A stretch of DNA of 8,998 nucleotides from the NCBI GenBank assembly GCA_002451065.1, contig DKBC01000215.1, forward strand, positions 1-8,998, written 5' to 3'. Shown piece after piece: positions 1-5,986 of this stretch (its first letter is position 1; each line of letters opens with the position of its first letter). The translations under genes were made by a program, and so were the position numbers. The notes under the pieces are model-generated. The model searched no databases. It saw only the letters and a list, made by a program, of their open reading frames with translations, and had not been told where the DNA came from. Source of the stretch: Betaproteobacteria bacterium UBA6910. GTDB lineage: Bacteria; Pseudomonadota; Gammaproteobacteria; Burkholderiales; UBA6910.

Positions 1-427
1 CCAGGAGCAGGTCATCGACAACGCACGGGTGATGGCCAAAGTGCTGCAGGAGCGCGGCCTGCGCATCGTGTCCGGCCGCACCGACTGCCATTTGTTCCTG
101 GTGGATCTGCGGGCCAAGAACATCACCGGCAAGGACGCGGAAGCCGCCCTGGGACTCGCCCATATCACGGTCAACAAGAACGCCATTCCGAACGATCCCC
201 AGAAGCCCTTCGTTACCAGTGGCGTGCGCATCGGGACCCCGGCCATGACGACCCGGGGCTTCAGGGAGATGGAGGCGGAAAGACTCTCCCACCTGATTGC
301 GGATGTGCTGGAGGCGCCGGTGGACGCAACCAACCTTTCCCGTGTTGCCCAGGAGGTCAAGGCCCTCTGCGCGCGTTTTCCGGTGTACGAGCGCGCGGTC
401 CGGGCCGGCGTCACCATCGCGGCGTGA
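1..427 (+). CDS. glyA: Serine hydroxymethyltransferase, C-terminal part (5' end outside window)
   Basis: This is the C-terminal part, about 141 residues, of serine hydroxymethyltransferase, a cytoplasmic PLP enzyme that converts serine and tetrahydrofolate into glycine and 5,10-methylene-tetrahydrofolate. The reading frame is open from position 2, so the gene begins upstream of the window. Recognisable family segments are [14 protein letters not shown], the [13 protein letters not shown] stretch, [12 protein letters not shown] and [19 protein letters not shown], in the order found in E. coli GlyA. The lysine that binds PLP lies before the window. The gene ends with TGA at 425-427, 27 bp before nrdR on the same strand. 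The glyA-nrdR-rib order is common in proteobacteria, so co-transcription is plausible but not shown. Identification is secure from the motifs; only the start and full length are unknown. Confidence 0.97.
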   Translation, partial: QEQVIDNARVMAKVLQERGLRIVSGRTDCHLFLVDLRAKNITGKDAEAALGLAHITVNKNAIPNDPQKPFVTSGVRIGTPAMTTRGFREMEAERLSHLIADVLEAPVDATNLSRVAQEVKALCARFPVYERAVRAGVTIAA

Positions 428-454
428 CCGCACGGGCTGCGCCGGGAGAGCCCC

Positions 455-928
455 ATGAAATGCCCCTTCTGCGGCGCGCCGGACACCCAGGTGGTGGATT
501 CCCGCGTCAACGAGAGCGGGGAGAGTATCCGCCGCCGCCGCCGCTGCCCGGTCTGTGGCAAGCGCTTCACGACTTACGAGACCATCGAGTTGCGCATGCC
601 GCAGGTGGTCAAAGCCGACGGGCGGCGCTCCGAGTTCGACCGGCAGAAGCTCCGCACCGGATTCATGCGGGCCCTCCACAAGCGGCCCGTGGCCACCGCG
701 CTGGTGGACCAGGCCATCGAGCAGATCATCCAGAAGCTGCTGGCTCTGGGCGAGAAGGAAATCCCGAGCCGGCGCATTGGTGAGATGGTGATGCTGGAGT
801 TGAAGCGGCTGGACGACGTGGCTTACGTGCGCTTTGCCTCCGTGTACCGCAGCTTTCAGGACGTTGAGGATTTCCGGGAGGCTATCCAGGAGGTGGAGCA
901 GTCCCGGCGCCGCCGGAAGAAAAGCTGA
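455..928 (+). CDS. nrdR: Transcriptional repressor NrdR
   Basis: NrdR is a zinc-ribbon, ATP-cone repressor that senses ATP/dATP and binds NrdR boxes upstream of ribonucleotide reductase genes. The 157-residue length matches the family. The zinc ribbon is complete, with Cys3, Cys6, Cys31 and Cys34 (MKCPFCG and [14 protein letters not shown]) around the family segment [18 protein letters not shown]. An ATP-cone domain follows, at about residues 49-139, starting near [12 protein letters not shown] and ending near [16 protein letters not shown]. The ATG start is set by the conserved MKCPFC N-terminus and by a GGGAGAG Shine-Dalgarno a few bases upstream. The gene lies between glyA and ribD, its usual place in proteobacteria. 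The C-terminal tail SRRRRKKS is strongly basic, as is common. I saw no clear NrdR box in the window, and the nrd genes it would control are not here. Confidence 0.97.
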   Translation: MKCPFCGAPDTQVVDSRVNESGESIRRRRRCPVCGKRFTTYETIELRMPQVVKADGRRSEFDRQKLRTGFMRALHKRPVATALVDQAIEQIIQKLLALGEKEIPSRRIGEMVMLELKRLDDVAYVRFASVYRSFQDVEDFREAIQEVEQSRRRRKKS

Positions 929-1079
929 ACCGCGGAGAAGAAGTCAAAAGGCGGTATGTCCGCGGAGCACGCGGACGACGCAAACGACGTCACAAGAATC
1001 TTTCAATGCGCTTCCTCTGCGTTTTTTTGCGCGCTCTCCGTTACGCATGTTTTTCAGCTCTCCCCCGCGCCTCTGTGGT
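929..1079. repeat. Degenerate interspersed inverted repeat filling the nrdR-ribD gap
   Basis: The nrdR-ribD gap looks like one worn copy of an intergenic repeat. Its outer ends are ACCGCGGAG (929-937) and CTCTGTGGT (1071-1079), which are inverted copies matching at 7 of 9 positions. Inside, CCGCGGAGCACGCGGACGAC (from 960) is roughly the reverse complement of the stretch at 1011-1040 (TCCTCTGCG, T7, GCGCGCTCTCCG). CCGCGGAG also occurs twice in direct orientation, 30 bp apart (930-937 and 960-967). I know similar 'CCGCGGAG...CTCTGCGGT' elements as multicopy spacer sequences in several proteobacterial genomes; only one copy is visible here. It has no coding content. The T7 run (1022-1028) is not preceded by a tight hairpin, so I do not call a terminator. 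Confidence 0.55.
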
Positions 1080-1087
1080 GAGGACCC

Positions 1088-2176
1088 ATGATGTTTACCG
1101 CTGACGACCATCGATACATGGCCGAGGCCTTGCGGCTGGCGGAACGCGGCCGCTTTGGAACCTCGCCCAATCCCCGGGTGGGCTGCGTCATCGCGCGCGG
1201 CGGCGAGGTGGTGGGTCGCGGCTGGCACGAGCGCGCCGGCGGGCCCCATGCGGAGGTCGCTGCCCTCTCTTCAGCCGGGGCGCGGGCCCACGGGGCATTC
1301 GTGTATCTCAACCTCGAGCCCTGCAGCCACCACGGGCGCACTCCGCCCTGCGCCGACGCGCTGGTCCAGGCCGGCGTGGGACGCGTGGTGGCGGCCATGC
1401 AGGATCCGAATCCGCTGGTCGCCGGCCAGGGATTCCAGCGGTTGCGCGAAGCGGGCCTCCAGGTCCAGAGCGGATTGATGGAGGCCGAGGCCCGGGAGCT
1501 CAATCCCGGATTCATTGCGCGGCTGACCCGGGGGCGGCCCTGGGTTCGAATGAAGCTCGCCGCGAGCCTTGACGGCAAGACGGCACTGCTCAACGGACGC
1601 AGCCAATGGATCACCGGCGAGGATGCGCGCCGTGATGGTCACCGTTTGCGGGCGGAGTGCTGCGCGGTGCTAACCGGCATCGGGACCGTGAAGGACGACG
1701 ATCCCCGGCTCAGCGTGCGACATGTGGAGACCCCGCGTCAGCCCCGGCGCGTGGTGGTGGACAGCCGCCTGGAAATTTCTCCGGATGCCCGGGTGCTTGC
1801 GGGAGGAGGAACGCTGGTGTTCGCGGCCCTCGAGGACGGATACAAGCGACAGGCCTTGGAAGGGTGCGGCGCCAGCGTTGTGGTGCTTCCGGATTCCCGC
1901 GGTAAGGTGGACCTGTCCGCGATGATGCGGGAGTTGGGCCGGCGCGGCGTCAACGAACTTCTGGTGGAAGCGGGCTTCAAGCTGAACGGCTCGCTGCTGG
2001 CGGCAGGGCTGGTGGACGAGCTCGTGATCTACCTGGCGCCTCATCTGCTTGGCGACGCCGCCCGCGGCATGTTCAACCTGCCTCCCCTCGAGGACCTGGC
2101 AGCACGCCAGGAACTTGAGATCCGGGATGTGCGCCCGGTAGGGCGCGACCTGCGGATCGTGGCGCGCCTCAAGTGA
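1088..2176 (+). CDS. ribD: Bifunctional diaminohydroxyphosphoribosylaminopyrimidine deaminase / 5-amino-6-(5-phosphoribosylamino)uracil reductase
   Basis: RibD carries out the second and third steps of riboflavin synthesis in the cytoplasm: deamination of the pyrimidine ring, then NADPH-dependent reduction of the ribose side chain. At 362 residues it has the full bifunctional length. The N-terminal cytidine-deaminase-like domain has the zinc and catalytic motifs HAEV (His54, Glu56) and EPCSHHGRTPPC (Cys79, Cys88). The reductase domain, from about residue 150, shows KLAASLDGKTAL, SQWITGEDARRD, TGIGTVKDDDPRLSVR and LLVEAGFKLNGSLL. Two ATG codons stand side by side (1088 and 1091). GAGGA at 1080-1084 suits the second slightly better, so the first Met may not be used. 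The ribosome binding site sits at the edge of the upstream repeat. The stop overlaps the next gene by four bases. Both active sites look intact. Confidence 0.97.
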   Translation: MMFTADDHRYMAEALRLAERGRFGTSPNPRVGCVIARGGEVVGRGWHERAGGPHAEVAALSSAGARAHGAFVYLNLEPCSHHGRTPPCADALVQAGVGRVVAAMQDPNPLVAGQGFQRLREAGLQVQSGLMEAEARELNPGFIARLTRGRPWVRMKLAASLDGKTALLNGRSQWITGEDARRDGHRLRAECCAVLTGIGTVKDDDPRLSVRHVETPRQPRRVVVDSRLEISPDARVLAGGGTLVFAALEDGYKRQALEGCGASVVVLPDSRGKVDLSAMMRELGRRGVNELLVEAGFKLNGSLLAAGLVDELVIYLAPHLLGDAARGMFNLPPLEDLAARQELEIRDVRPVGRDLRIVARLK

Positions 2177-2919
2177 GCGCCTTTTCGGACCATTTCTCCG
2201 GCCAGGCTGCCGGTTATGCGCGTTTCCGGCCGCACTATCCAGAGGGCCTGTTCGAATTTCTCGCCTCGGAGGCGCCGGCGCGTCATGCCGCGTGGGATTG
2301 CGCCACTGGCAATGGACAGGTGGCTGAAGGGCTCAGCCCCCGTTTCGAGCAGGTTTACGCCACCGATGCCAGCGAGGAACAGATCCGCCACGCGCCGGCT
2401 CTCGCGAACGTCACCTATCGGGTGGAGTCTGCCGAAACTAGTTCCCTCGAGGACAGAAGCGTGGACCTCGTCACCGTTGGCCAGGCGCTCCACTGGCTGG
2501 ACCTTCACCGCTTCTACGACGAAGTGCGACGGGTCGCGCGGCCGGGCGCCCTGGTGGTCGCTTGGTGCTACAACTTGCTATCCTGCGATGCCGAGGTCGA
2601 CCGCGTGATCCGCGAGTTCTACCAAAACGTGGTGGGGCCCTATTGGCCTCCCGAGCGGGGGCTGGTGGAACGCGGGTACCGGGACCTCCCATTTCCCTTC
2701 CAACCACTGTCGGAGCCGGATCTGGCGCTGGAGGCGGAGTGGGATCTGGCGGAATTTATCGGCTACCTCGGGACTTGGTCGGCGAGCCAGCGGTTCCGGG
2801 AGGCTCGGGGCGCGGACCCGCGGGAGGCCATTGCGGCCAGCCTGGCTGCGGCCTGGCAGTTCCCTTCCCGCAAGCGGCGCGTGACATGGCCCCTGCATTT
2901 CAGGCTCGGCCGTGTCTGA
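2173..2919 (+). CDS. Class I SAM-dependent methyltransferase (Methyltransf_11-like), substrate unknown
   Basis: This is a 248-residue class I SAM-dependent methyltransferase, probably acting on a small molecule in the cytoplasm. The N-terminus FSDHFSGQAAGYARFRPHYP is typical of a group that includes the TMT1/Crg1-like and trans-aconitate-methyltransferase-like proteins. Motif I, the SAM-binding loop, is WDCATGNG (residues 41-48). The acidic residue at the end of strand 2 is Asp65 (YATDAS). The segment ending RSVDLVTVGQALHWLD (about 95-110) holds the HW signature common in this group. The GTG start at 2173 shares GTGA with the ribD stop, implying translational coupling. No Met codon occurs later in the gene, which supports the GTG start. 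It is not a known riboflavin enzyme. A role in flavin metabolism would be inference from position only; passenger status is equally likely. Confidence 0.88.
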   Translation: MSAFSDHFSGQAAGYARFRPHYPEGLFEFLASEAPARHAAWDCATGNGQVAEGLSPRFEQVYATDASEEQIRHAPALANVTYRVESAETSSLEDRSVDLVTVGQALHWLDLHRFYDEVRRVARPGALVVAWCYNLLSCDAEVDRVIREFYQNVVGPYWPPERGLVERGYRDLPFPFQPLSEPDLALEAEWDLAEFIGYLGTWSASQRFREARGADPREAIAASLAAAWQFPSRKRRVTWPLHFRLGRV

Positions 2920-3015
2920 CGGGGCTGCGCCTCGTTCAGAGCGACCGGCGGCTACGAAGTCGGGAAGGAGTCCACCGCCTGGTGACCGTGGGAGCGGACC
3001 CTTCGCCGACCTCTC
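2920..3015. other. Gap between two converging genes, no clear terminator
   Basis: This 96 bp separates the methyltransferase stop from the stop of the minus-strand gene. I found only weak pairing: GGCGG (2947-2951) with CCGCC (2975-2979) across a 23-base loop, and CACC/GGTG (2973-2984). Neither is followed by a T tract on either strand, so no intrinsic terminator can be supported. Confidence 0.5.
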
Positions 3016-3384
3016 TCATTTTTCCGGTTCCTTTGAGGGTGCCTCGGGCGTTTTGTCCGCAGAGGACGCGACGCTGGCCGAATCCTGCCGACCTGACGGC
3101 TGGGGGCGCACCGCGAGGCGGCCGTCCTCACATGTGGCGAAGGATTCGACTCCTTCGTAACCCGTTGCGCAGGATTCGTCGGTGGCCACCTCCGCACCAA
3201 CTGGCGCGCACCACGCGCCAAGCATCAACAGGACGATCAGCGCGCGCGTCGTTCCTCGCGTCCCTTTTCCGGCATTTTTTCCCGGCGCTTGGCGGAGGGA
3301 CGCGCCGTGACCGGAATTGCTGTTGGCTGAAAGGGGCATCACTCCCGGCGCATCAATCGCGATCCTTTGCTCGTGAATTGTCAT
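3016..3384 (-). CDS. Small secreted protein of unknown function
   Basis: I do not recognise this 122-residue protein. It looks real because an exact AAGGAG Shine-Dalgarno lies seven bases before its ATG, and because residues 48-64 (RALIVLLMLGAWCAPVGA) form a hydrophobic core after a basic stretch. That core ends in a plausible signal peptidase I site after Ala64. The 46 residues before the core are long and polar, so this is an atypical signal peptide; a later start or a membrane-anchored form is possible. Cys59 sits in GAWC, a poor lipobox, so a lipoprotein is unlikely. The mature part is about 58 residues, with two cysteines (Cys72, Cys85) that could form a disulfide, then a Ser/Pro/Lys/Glu-rich, probably disordered tail ending in SKEPEK. 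It is transcribed against the riboflavin genes on both sides. Function unknown. Confidence 0.55.
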   Translation of the reverse strand: MTIHEQRIAIDAPGVMPLSANSNSGHGASLRQAPGKNAGKGTRGTTRALIVLLMLGAWCAPVGAEVATDESCATGYEGVESFATCEDGRLAVRPQPSGRQDSASVASSADKTPEAPSKEPEK

Positions 3385-3391
3385 GGTTCGA

Positions 3392-3397
3392 CTCCTT
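3392..3397 (-). promoter_or_regulatory. Strong ribosome binding site of the small secreted protein
   Basis: On the minus strand the sequence reads AAGGAG, then seven bases (TCGAACC), then ATG at 3384-3382. This is a near-ideal Shine-Dalgarno match and spacing, clearer than that of most genes in the window. It is the main reason for choosing this start and for treating the gene as real. Confidence 0.7.
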
Positions 3398-3403
3398 ACT
3401 ATT

Positions 3404-3419
3404 GTTATGGATTCATAAC
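3404..3419. promoter_or_regulatory. Perfect inverted repeat GTTATG-N4-CATAAC in the leader of the minus-strand gene
   Basis: GTTATG (3404-3409) and CATAAC (3414-3419) are perfect inverted copies separated by GATT. The site lies 7 bases upstream of the AAGGAG ribosome binding site of the minus-strand gene, in an AT-rich island within GC-rich DNA. It could be an operator for a dimeric repressor or a short 5' mRNA hairpin; the sequence does not decide between them. Its AT-richness would also fit a promoter -10 region. Confidence 0.4.
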
Positions 3420-3487
3420 GGCCGCAGCGGCGGACTCCGTGCTGCCGGGACCCATTGTTCGCGCTGCACGCCGCCCTGTGAATAAGA

Positions 3488-3503
3488 CCGGTGTCCTAAC
3501 CGG
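3488..3503. repeat. Short inverted repeat CCGGT-N6-ACCGG
   Basis: CCGGT (3488-3492) and ACCGG (3499-3503) are perfect inverted copies around GTCCTA, followed directly by the palindrome ATTCGAAT (3504-3511). It lies about 100 bp upstream of the minus-strand gene start and 285 bp upstream of ribE. Operator or chance structure cannot be told apart here. Confidence 0.3.
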
Positions 3504-3620
3504 ATTCGAATATGCCGGCGGTGTTTGTCTGGAAGGCATGGCGGTCAACAGGGGTTGGCCGGCTGCGGGCACCGTTCGCCAAGTTTTGGGTGGGCTGGTC
3601 TGCACGGTCCTCAGTTCGTC

Positions 3621-3647
3621 ATGCCACTCGGAAGTAAAATGTGGCAT
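3621..3647. repeat. Inverted repeat ATGCCAC-N13-GTGGCAT beside a TATAAA box
   Basis: ATGCCAC (3621-3627) and GTGGCAT (3641-3647) are perfect 7-bp inverted copies with a 13-base spacer. The right arm runs into TATAAA (3647-3652), which could be a -10 element for the ribE operon, though no good -35 is seen at the right distance. AAATGTGG overlaps the right arm and recurs 22 bp later (3659-3666). The layout would suit an operator at a promoter, but each part is short enough to arise by chance. Confidence 0.35.
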
Positions 3648-3744
3648 ATAAAACAAAGAAATGTGGAAGACTGGGAGGCCGGAATCGGGCGCGGCGCTCT
3701 GGTACGCGCGCCGGGGTCGAGGCGGGCCCGCGGAGAGGCTACCT

Positions 3745-3773
3745 CGCCATAGTAGAATGGCGGCTTTCTTTTT
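3745..3773 (+). terminator. Terminator-like hairpin 16 bp before ribE (possible attenuator)
   Basis: CGCCAT (3745-3750), loop AGTAGA, and ATGGCG (3757-3762) form a perfect 6-bp stem, followed by GC and the T-rich run TTTCTTTTT (3765-3773). That is the form of a rho-independent terminator reading toward ribE, whose ATG is at 3789. GGCGGG (3721-3726) can pair with CCTCGCC near 3742-3748 (one G-U pair), which would block the left arm, so two exclusive folds are possible. The stem is short, and TAGAAT inside it (3753-3758) could instead be a -10 box. Confidence 0.4.
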
Positions 3774-3788
3774 GGGCAGAACCATCGG

Positions 3789-4394
3789 ATGTTCACCGGA
3801 ATCGTCGAGGCAGTGGGCCGGATCGCGAAGGCGACCCCCTTAGAGGCGGGGCTTCGGCTCGCCATCGATCCCGGGGTCATGGAACTGACCGATGTGAAAC
3901 TTGGCGACAGCATCGCGGTGAACGGCGTTTGCCTGACTGTCACAACGGTCGAGGATGGCTTGTTCGCCGTGGATGTTTCCCGGGAGACCCTGAACTGCAC
4001 CCAGGGCCTGGAGCAAAAGGGATCCGAGGTGAACCTGGAGAAGGCCTTGCGCCTAGACGAACGTCTGGGAGGACACCTGGTGAGTGGACACGTGGACGGC
4101 GTGGGGGAGGTGACCGCGTTCGAGGCCGCGGGCGAATGCTGGCGCCTGGTGGTCCGGGCGCCGGACCCGCTCGTCAGGTACCTGGCGCCGAAGGGCAGCA
4201 TTGCGGTGGACGGCGTGAGCCTGACCGTGAACCGGGTACGGGGGAGCGAATTCGAGGTCAACCTGATCCCGCACACGTTGGAGTCCACCAACCTGAAGCG
4301 GCTCGCTCCGGGAGCGCACGTCAACCTGGAGGTGGACATGGTGGCGCGGTACGTGGAACAGTTGCTGGGGAGCCGGGAAAGGACCGCGACATGA
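3789..4394 (+). CDS. ribE: Riboflavin synthase alpha chain
   Basis: Riboflavin synthase joins two molecules of 6,7-dimethyl-8-ribityllumazine to give riboflavin and the diaminouracil precursor, the last step of the pathway. The 201-residue protein has the usual two tandem lumazine-binding domains, each with matching motifs. In the first these are MFTGIVEAVG, GDSIAVNGVCLTV and VDVSRETL (about residues 1-95). In the second they are LVSGHVDGVGEV, GSIAVDGVSLTVN and NLIPHTLESTNL (about 96-190). The conserved MFTGIVE N-terminus fixes the ATG at 3789, although no strong Shine-Dalgarno is seen; GGGCAGA at 3774-3780 is the best candidate. Its TGA overlaps the start of the next gene as ATGA. The gene is also called ribC or ribE in different species. 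It lies just after a terminator-like hairpin, which may control entry into this operon. Confidence 0.97.
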   Translation: MFTGIVEAVGRIAKATPLEAGLRLAIDPGVMELTDVKLGDSIAVNGVCLTVTTVEDGLFAVDVSRETLNCTQGLEQKGSEVNLEKALRLDERLGGHLVSGHVDGVGEVTAFEAAGECWRLVVRAPDPLVRYLAPKGSIAVDGVSLTVNRVRGSEFEVNLIPHTLESTNLKRLAPGAHVNLEVDMVARYVEQLLGSRERTAT

Positions 4395-5497
4395 GCGTGA
4401 GCGCCATTGCCGACATCATCGAAGATATTCGTGCCGGGAAGATGGTGGTGCTGGTGGACGAGGAGGAGCGGGAGAACGAAGGTGACCTGGTGCTTGGCGC
4501 CGATTTCGTCACGCCTGAGGCCATCAACTTCATGGCCAAGCACGGGCGTGGACTGATCTGCGTCACCCTTACTGAGGAACGTTGCCGACAGCTCAACTTG
4601 CCGCTCATGGTGTCTTCTAATCGCGCTCCCCTGGGCACGGCGTTTACGGTTTCCATTGAGGCGGCGGAAGGCGTTACCACGGGGATCTCGGCGGCGGACC
4701 GCGCGCGTACCGTGCAGGCGGCGGTGAAGCCTGACGCGAAGCCCGGGGACATCGTGCAGCCGGGCCACGTCTTTCCCCTCATGGCCCAGAATGGGGGGGT
4801 ACTGGTGCGGGCCGGCCACACCGAGGCGGGCTGCGACCTGGCGGGACTGGCGGGACTGACGCCCGCGGCGGTGATCTGCGAGATTCTCAAGGACGATGGG
4901 AGCATGGCGCGCCTGCCGGATCTCGAGGAATTCGCACGGGCGCACGGGTTGCGCATCGGAACCATCGCCGAGCTCATCCACCACCGCAGCCGCACCGAGA
5001 AGCTGGTGGTGCGGGAGATGGAGCGCCCGGTGGAGACGCTCCAGGGACAGTTCCGCCTGGTGGCGTACTCGGAGAAAACGGCCAAGGCCACGCACCTTGC
5101 GTTGGTGCTGGGCGACGTCAGGCCGGAAGACGAAACCCTGGTCAGGGTGCACGAACCGCTCTCGGTGGTCGATTTTCTGGATACCCAGGACCGCAGCCAC
5201 TCCTGGACCCTGCACGAGGCCATGGCCACCGTCGCCCGGGCGGGCAAGGGCGTCATCGTGCTGCTGCACCGGGTGGAGACGGCCGAAGATCTGCTGCGCC
5301 GTGCCGGGCCGCCCCGCACCGAAGCGCGGGCACGCTCCAGAGCGGACCTGCGCAACTACGGCATCGGCGCCCAGATCCTCAGGGACTTGGGCGTAGGCAA
5401 GATGCGGCTGCTTGCGGTGCCGCGCAAGATGCCAAGCATGATCGGTTTTGACCTGGAAGTTGCCGGCTACCTGGAGCCGCCAGCCCGCGTTCCCTAA
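4391..5497 (+). CDS. ribBX: 3,4-dihydroxy-2-butanone 4-phosphate synthase fused to a degenerate GTP cyclohydrolase II-like domain
   Basis: The N-terminal half (about residues 1-200) is RibB, which makes 3,4-dihydroxy-2-butanone 4-phosphate from ribulose 5-phosphate, the four-carbon donor for lumazine. Its motifs are intact: VDEEERENEGDLVLGA, HGRGLICVTLT, VTTGISAADRARTV, QPGHVFPL and RAGHTEAGCDLA. The C-terminal half resembles GTP cyclohydrolase II in fold-level segments such as RNYGIGAQILRDLGVGKMRL. However, the three zinc cysteines are missing (VRVHEPLSVVDFLD occupies the zinc-site region), there is no cysteine after residue 163, and the QEGRGIGL-type motif is absent. It therefore should not open GTP. 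This matches the variant described in proteobacteria as RibBX, often annotated ribBA. The ATG at 4391 overlaps the ribE stop as ATGA. The frame is open much further upstream, but RibB homology begins here. Length is 368 residues. Confidence 0.93.
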   Translation: MSVSAIADIIEDIRAGKMVVLVDEEERENEGDLVLGADFVTPEAINFMAKHGRGLICVTLTEERCRQLNLPLMVSSNRAPLGTAFTVSIEAAEGVTTGISAADRARTVQAAVKPDAKPGDIVQPGHVFPLMAQNGGVLVRAGHTEAGCDLAGLAGLTPAAVICEILKDDGSMARLPDLEEFARAHGLRIGTIAELIHHRSRTEKLVVREMERPVETLQGQFRLVAYSEKTAKATHLALVLGDVRPEDETLVRVHEPLSVVDFLDTQDRSHSWTLHEAMATVARAGKGVIVLLHRVETAEDLLRRAGPPRTEARARSRADLRNYGIGAQILRDLGVGKMRLLAVPRKMPSMIGFDLEVAGYLEPPARVP

Positions 5498-5515
5498 CCC
5501 TTTTCGGAGCCCCCC

Positions 5516-5986
5516 ATGGCGCGCTACGACAACATCAGCGAAATCGAGCCCAACCTGAGTGGCGCGGGTCTGCGTGTCGCGATCGTGATGAGCCGCTTCA
5601 ACATCGAGATCGGCGAAGGCCTCCTCGGCGCCTGCACCGCGTCCCTTGCCAGGCGCGGGGTGGCGGAGCGCGACATCTTGCTGGTGACGGTGCCGGGAGC
5701 CCTGGAGATTCCCGTGGTGCTGCGCCGCCTGGCGCTCTCCGAGGAATACAACGCGCTGATCGCTTTGGGAGCCGTGATCCGGGGAGAAACCTACCATTTC
5801 GAGGTCGTTTCCAACGAGTCGGCGCGCGGCATCATGGCGGCGCAGCTCGAAACCGGCGTCCCGGTGGCCAACGCGGTGCTTACCACTGACGACGAGGACC
5901 AGGCTCTGCACCGAATGAAGTCAAAAGGGGCGGAGGCTGCCGAGGTTGCCATCGAAATGGCCAACCTCCTGCGGCAACTGCCATGA
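5516..5986 (+). CDS. ribH: 6,7-dimethyl-8-ribityllumazine synthase
   Basis: RibH condenses the RibB product with 5-amino-6-ribitylaminouracil to form 6,7-dimethyl-8-ribityllumazine, the substrate of RibE. The family usually assembles into pentamers or 60-subunit capsids. The 156-residue length is normal. Visible motifs are [11 protein letters not shown] (residues 19-29, substrate-binding Phe/Asn), [14 protein letters not shown] (59-72), [20 protein letters not shown] (83-102) with the catalytic base His94, and the phosphate-contacting region near [13 protein letters not shown]. The start is the ATG at 5516, with CGGAG six bases upstream, 18 bp after the ribBX stop. The stop overlaps nusB as ATGA. 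All active-site motifs are present, so the enzyme is expected to be functional. Confidence 0.97.
   Translation: MARYDNISEIEPNLSGAGLRVAIVMSRFNIEIGEGLLGACTASLARRGVAERDILLVTVPGALEIPVVLRRLALSEEYNALIALGAVIRGETYHFEVVSNESARGIMAAQLETGVPVANAVLTTDDEDQALHRMKSKGAEAAEVAIEMANLLRQLP

Larger units (their letters stand above)
3385..3788. other. 404-bp non-coding region upstream of ribE and of the minus-strand gene
   Basis: This is the divergent intergenic region between the minus-strand secreted-protein gene and ribE. The open frames across it on both strands lack a good ribosome binding site, family motifs or a sensible composition, so I call no gene. It is more AT-rich than its surroundings. Short structures found are GTTATG-N4-CATAAC (3404-3419), CCGGT-N6-ACCGG (3488-3503), the palindrome ATTCGAAT (3504-3511), ATGCCAC-N13-GTGGCAT (3621-3647), a direct repeat of AAATGTGG 22 bp apart (3637-3644 and 3659-3666), and a terminator-like hairpin (3745-3773). 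Promoters for the ribE operon and the minus-strand gene should lie here. No FMN riboswitch consensus is visible. Confidence 0.6.

Noticed and set aside
2562..3485. 307-codon open frame on the plus strand overlapping the methyltransferase and the minus-strand gene
   Set aside because: No recognisable domain, low-complexity Gly/Arg/Pro composition, and it covers two better-supported genes in other frames.
3478..3515. tRNA-Glu-like fragment on the minus strand (GGTTAGGACACCGGTC, then TTATTCAC)
   Set aside because: The anticodon-arm likeness is limited to about 20 bases. The anticodon stem does not pair and no T arm or acceptor stem follows, so it is most likely chance.
3405..3785. 126-codon minus-strand frame upstream of the secreted-protein gene
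   Set aside because: No family likeness, no clear ribosome binding site, and Arg/Pro/Ser-rich composition; it covers the likely promoter region.
3385..3788. FMN riboswitch (RFN element) upstream of ribE
   Set aside because: I looked for the conserved blocks such as the GGTGAAATTCCC/ACCGGCGGT type core and the AGCCCGCGA end. Only isolated fragments such as GCCCGCGGAG (3726-3735) occur, without the rest.
3641..4390. Upstream extension of the ribBX frame (250 further codons)
   Set aside because: The extension runs through the terminator-like hairpin and out of frame through ribE. RibB homology and the ATGA overlap fix the start at 4391.
3611..5911. Very long open frame (766 codons) on the minus strand opposite ribE, ribBX and ribH
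   Set aside because: It is antisense to three well-identified genes and its product is rich in Arg, His, Gln and Pro without family motifs, as expected of a shadow frame in GC-rich DNA.
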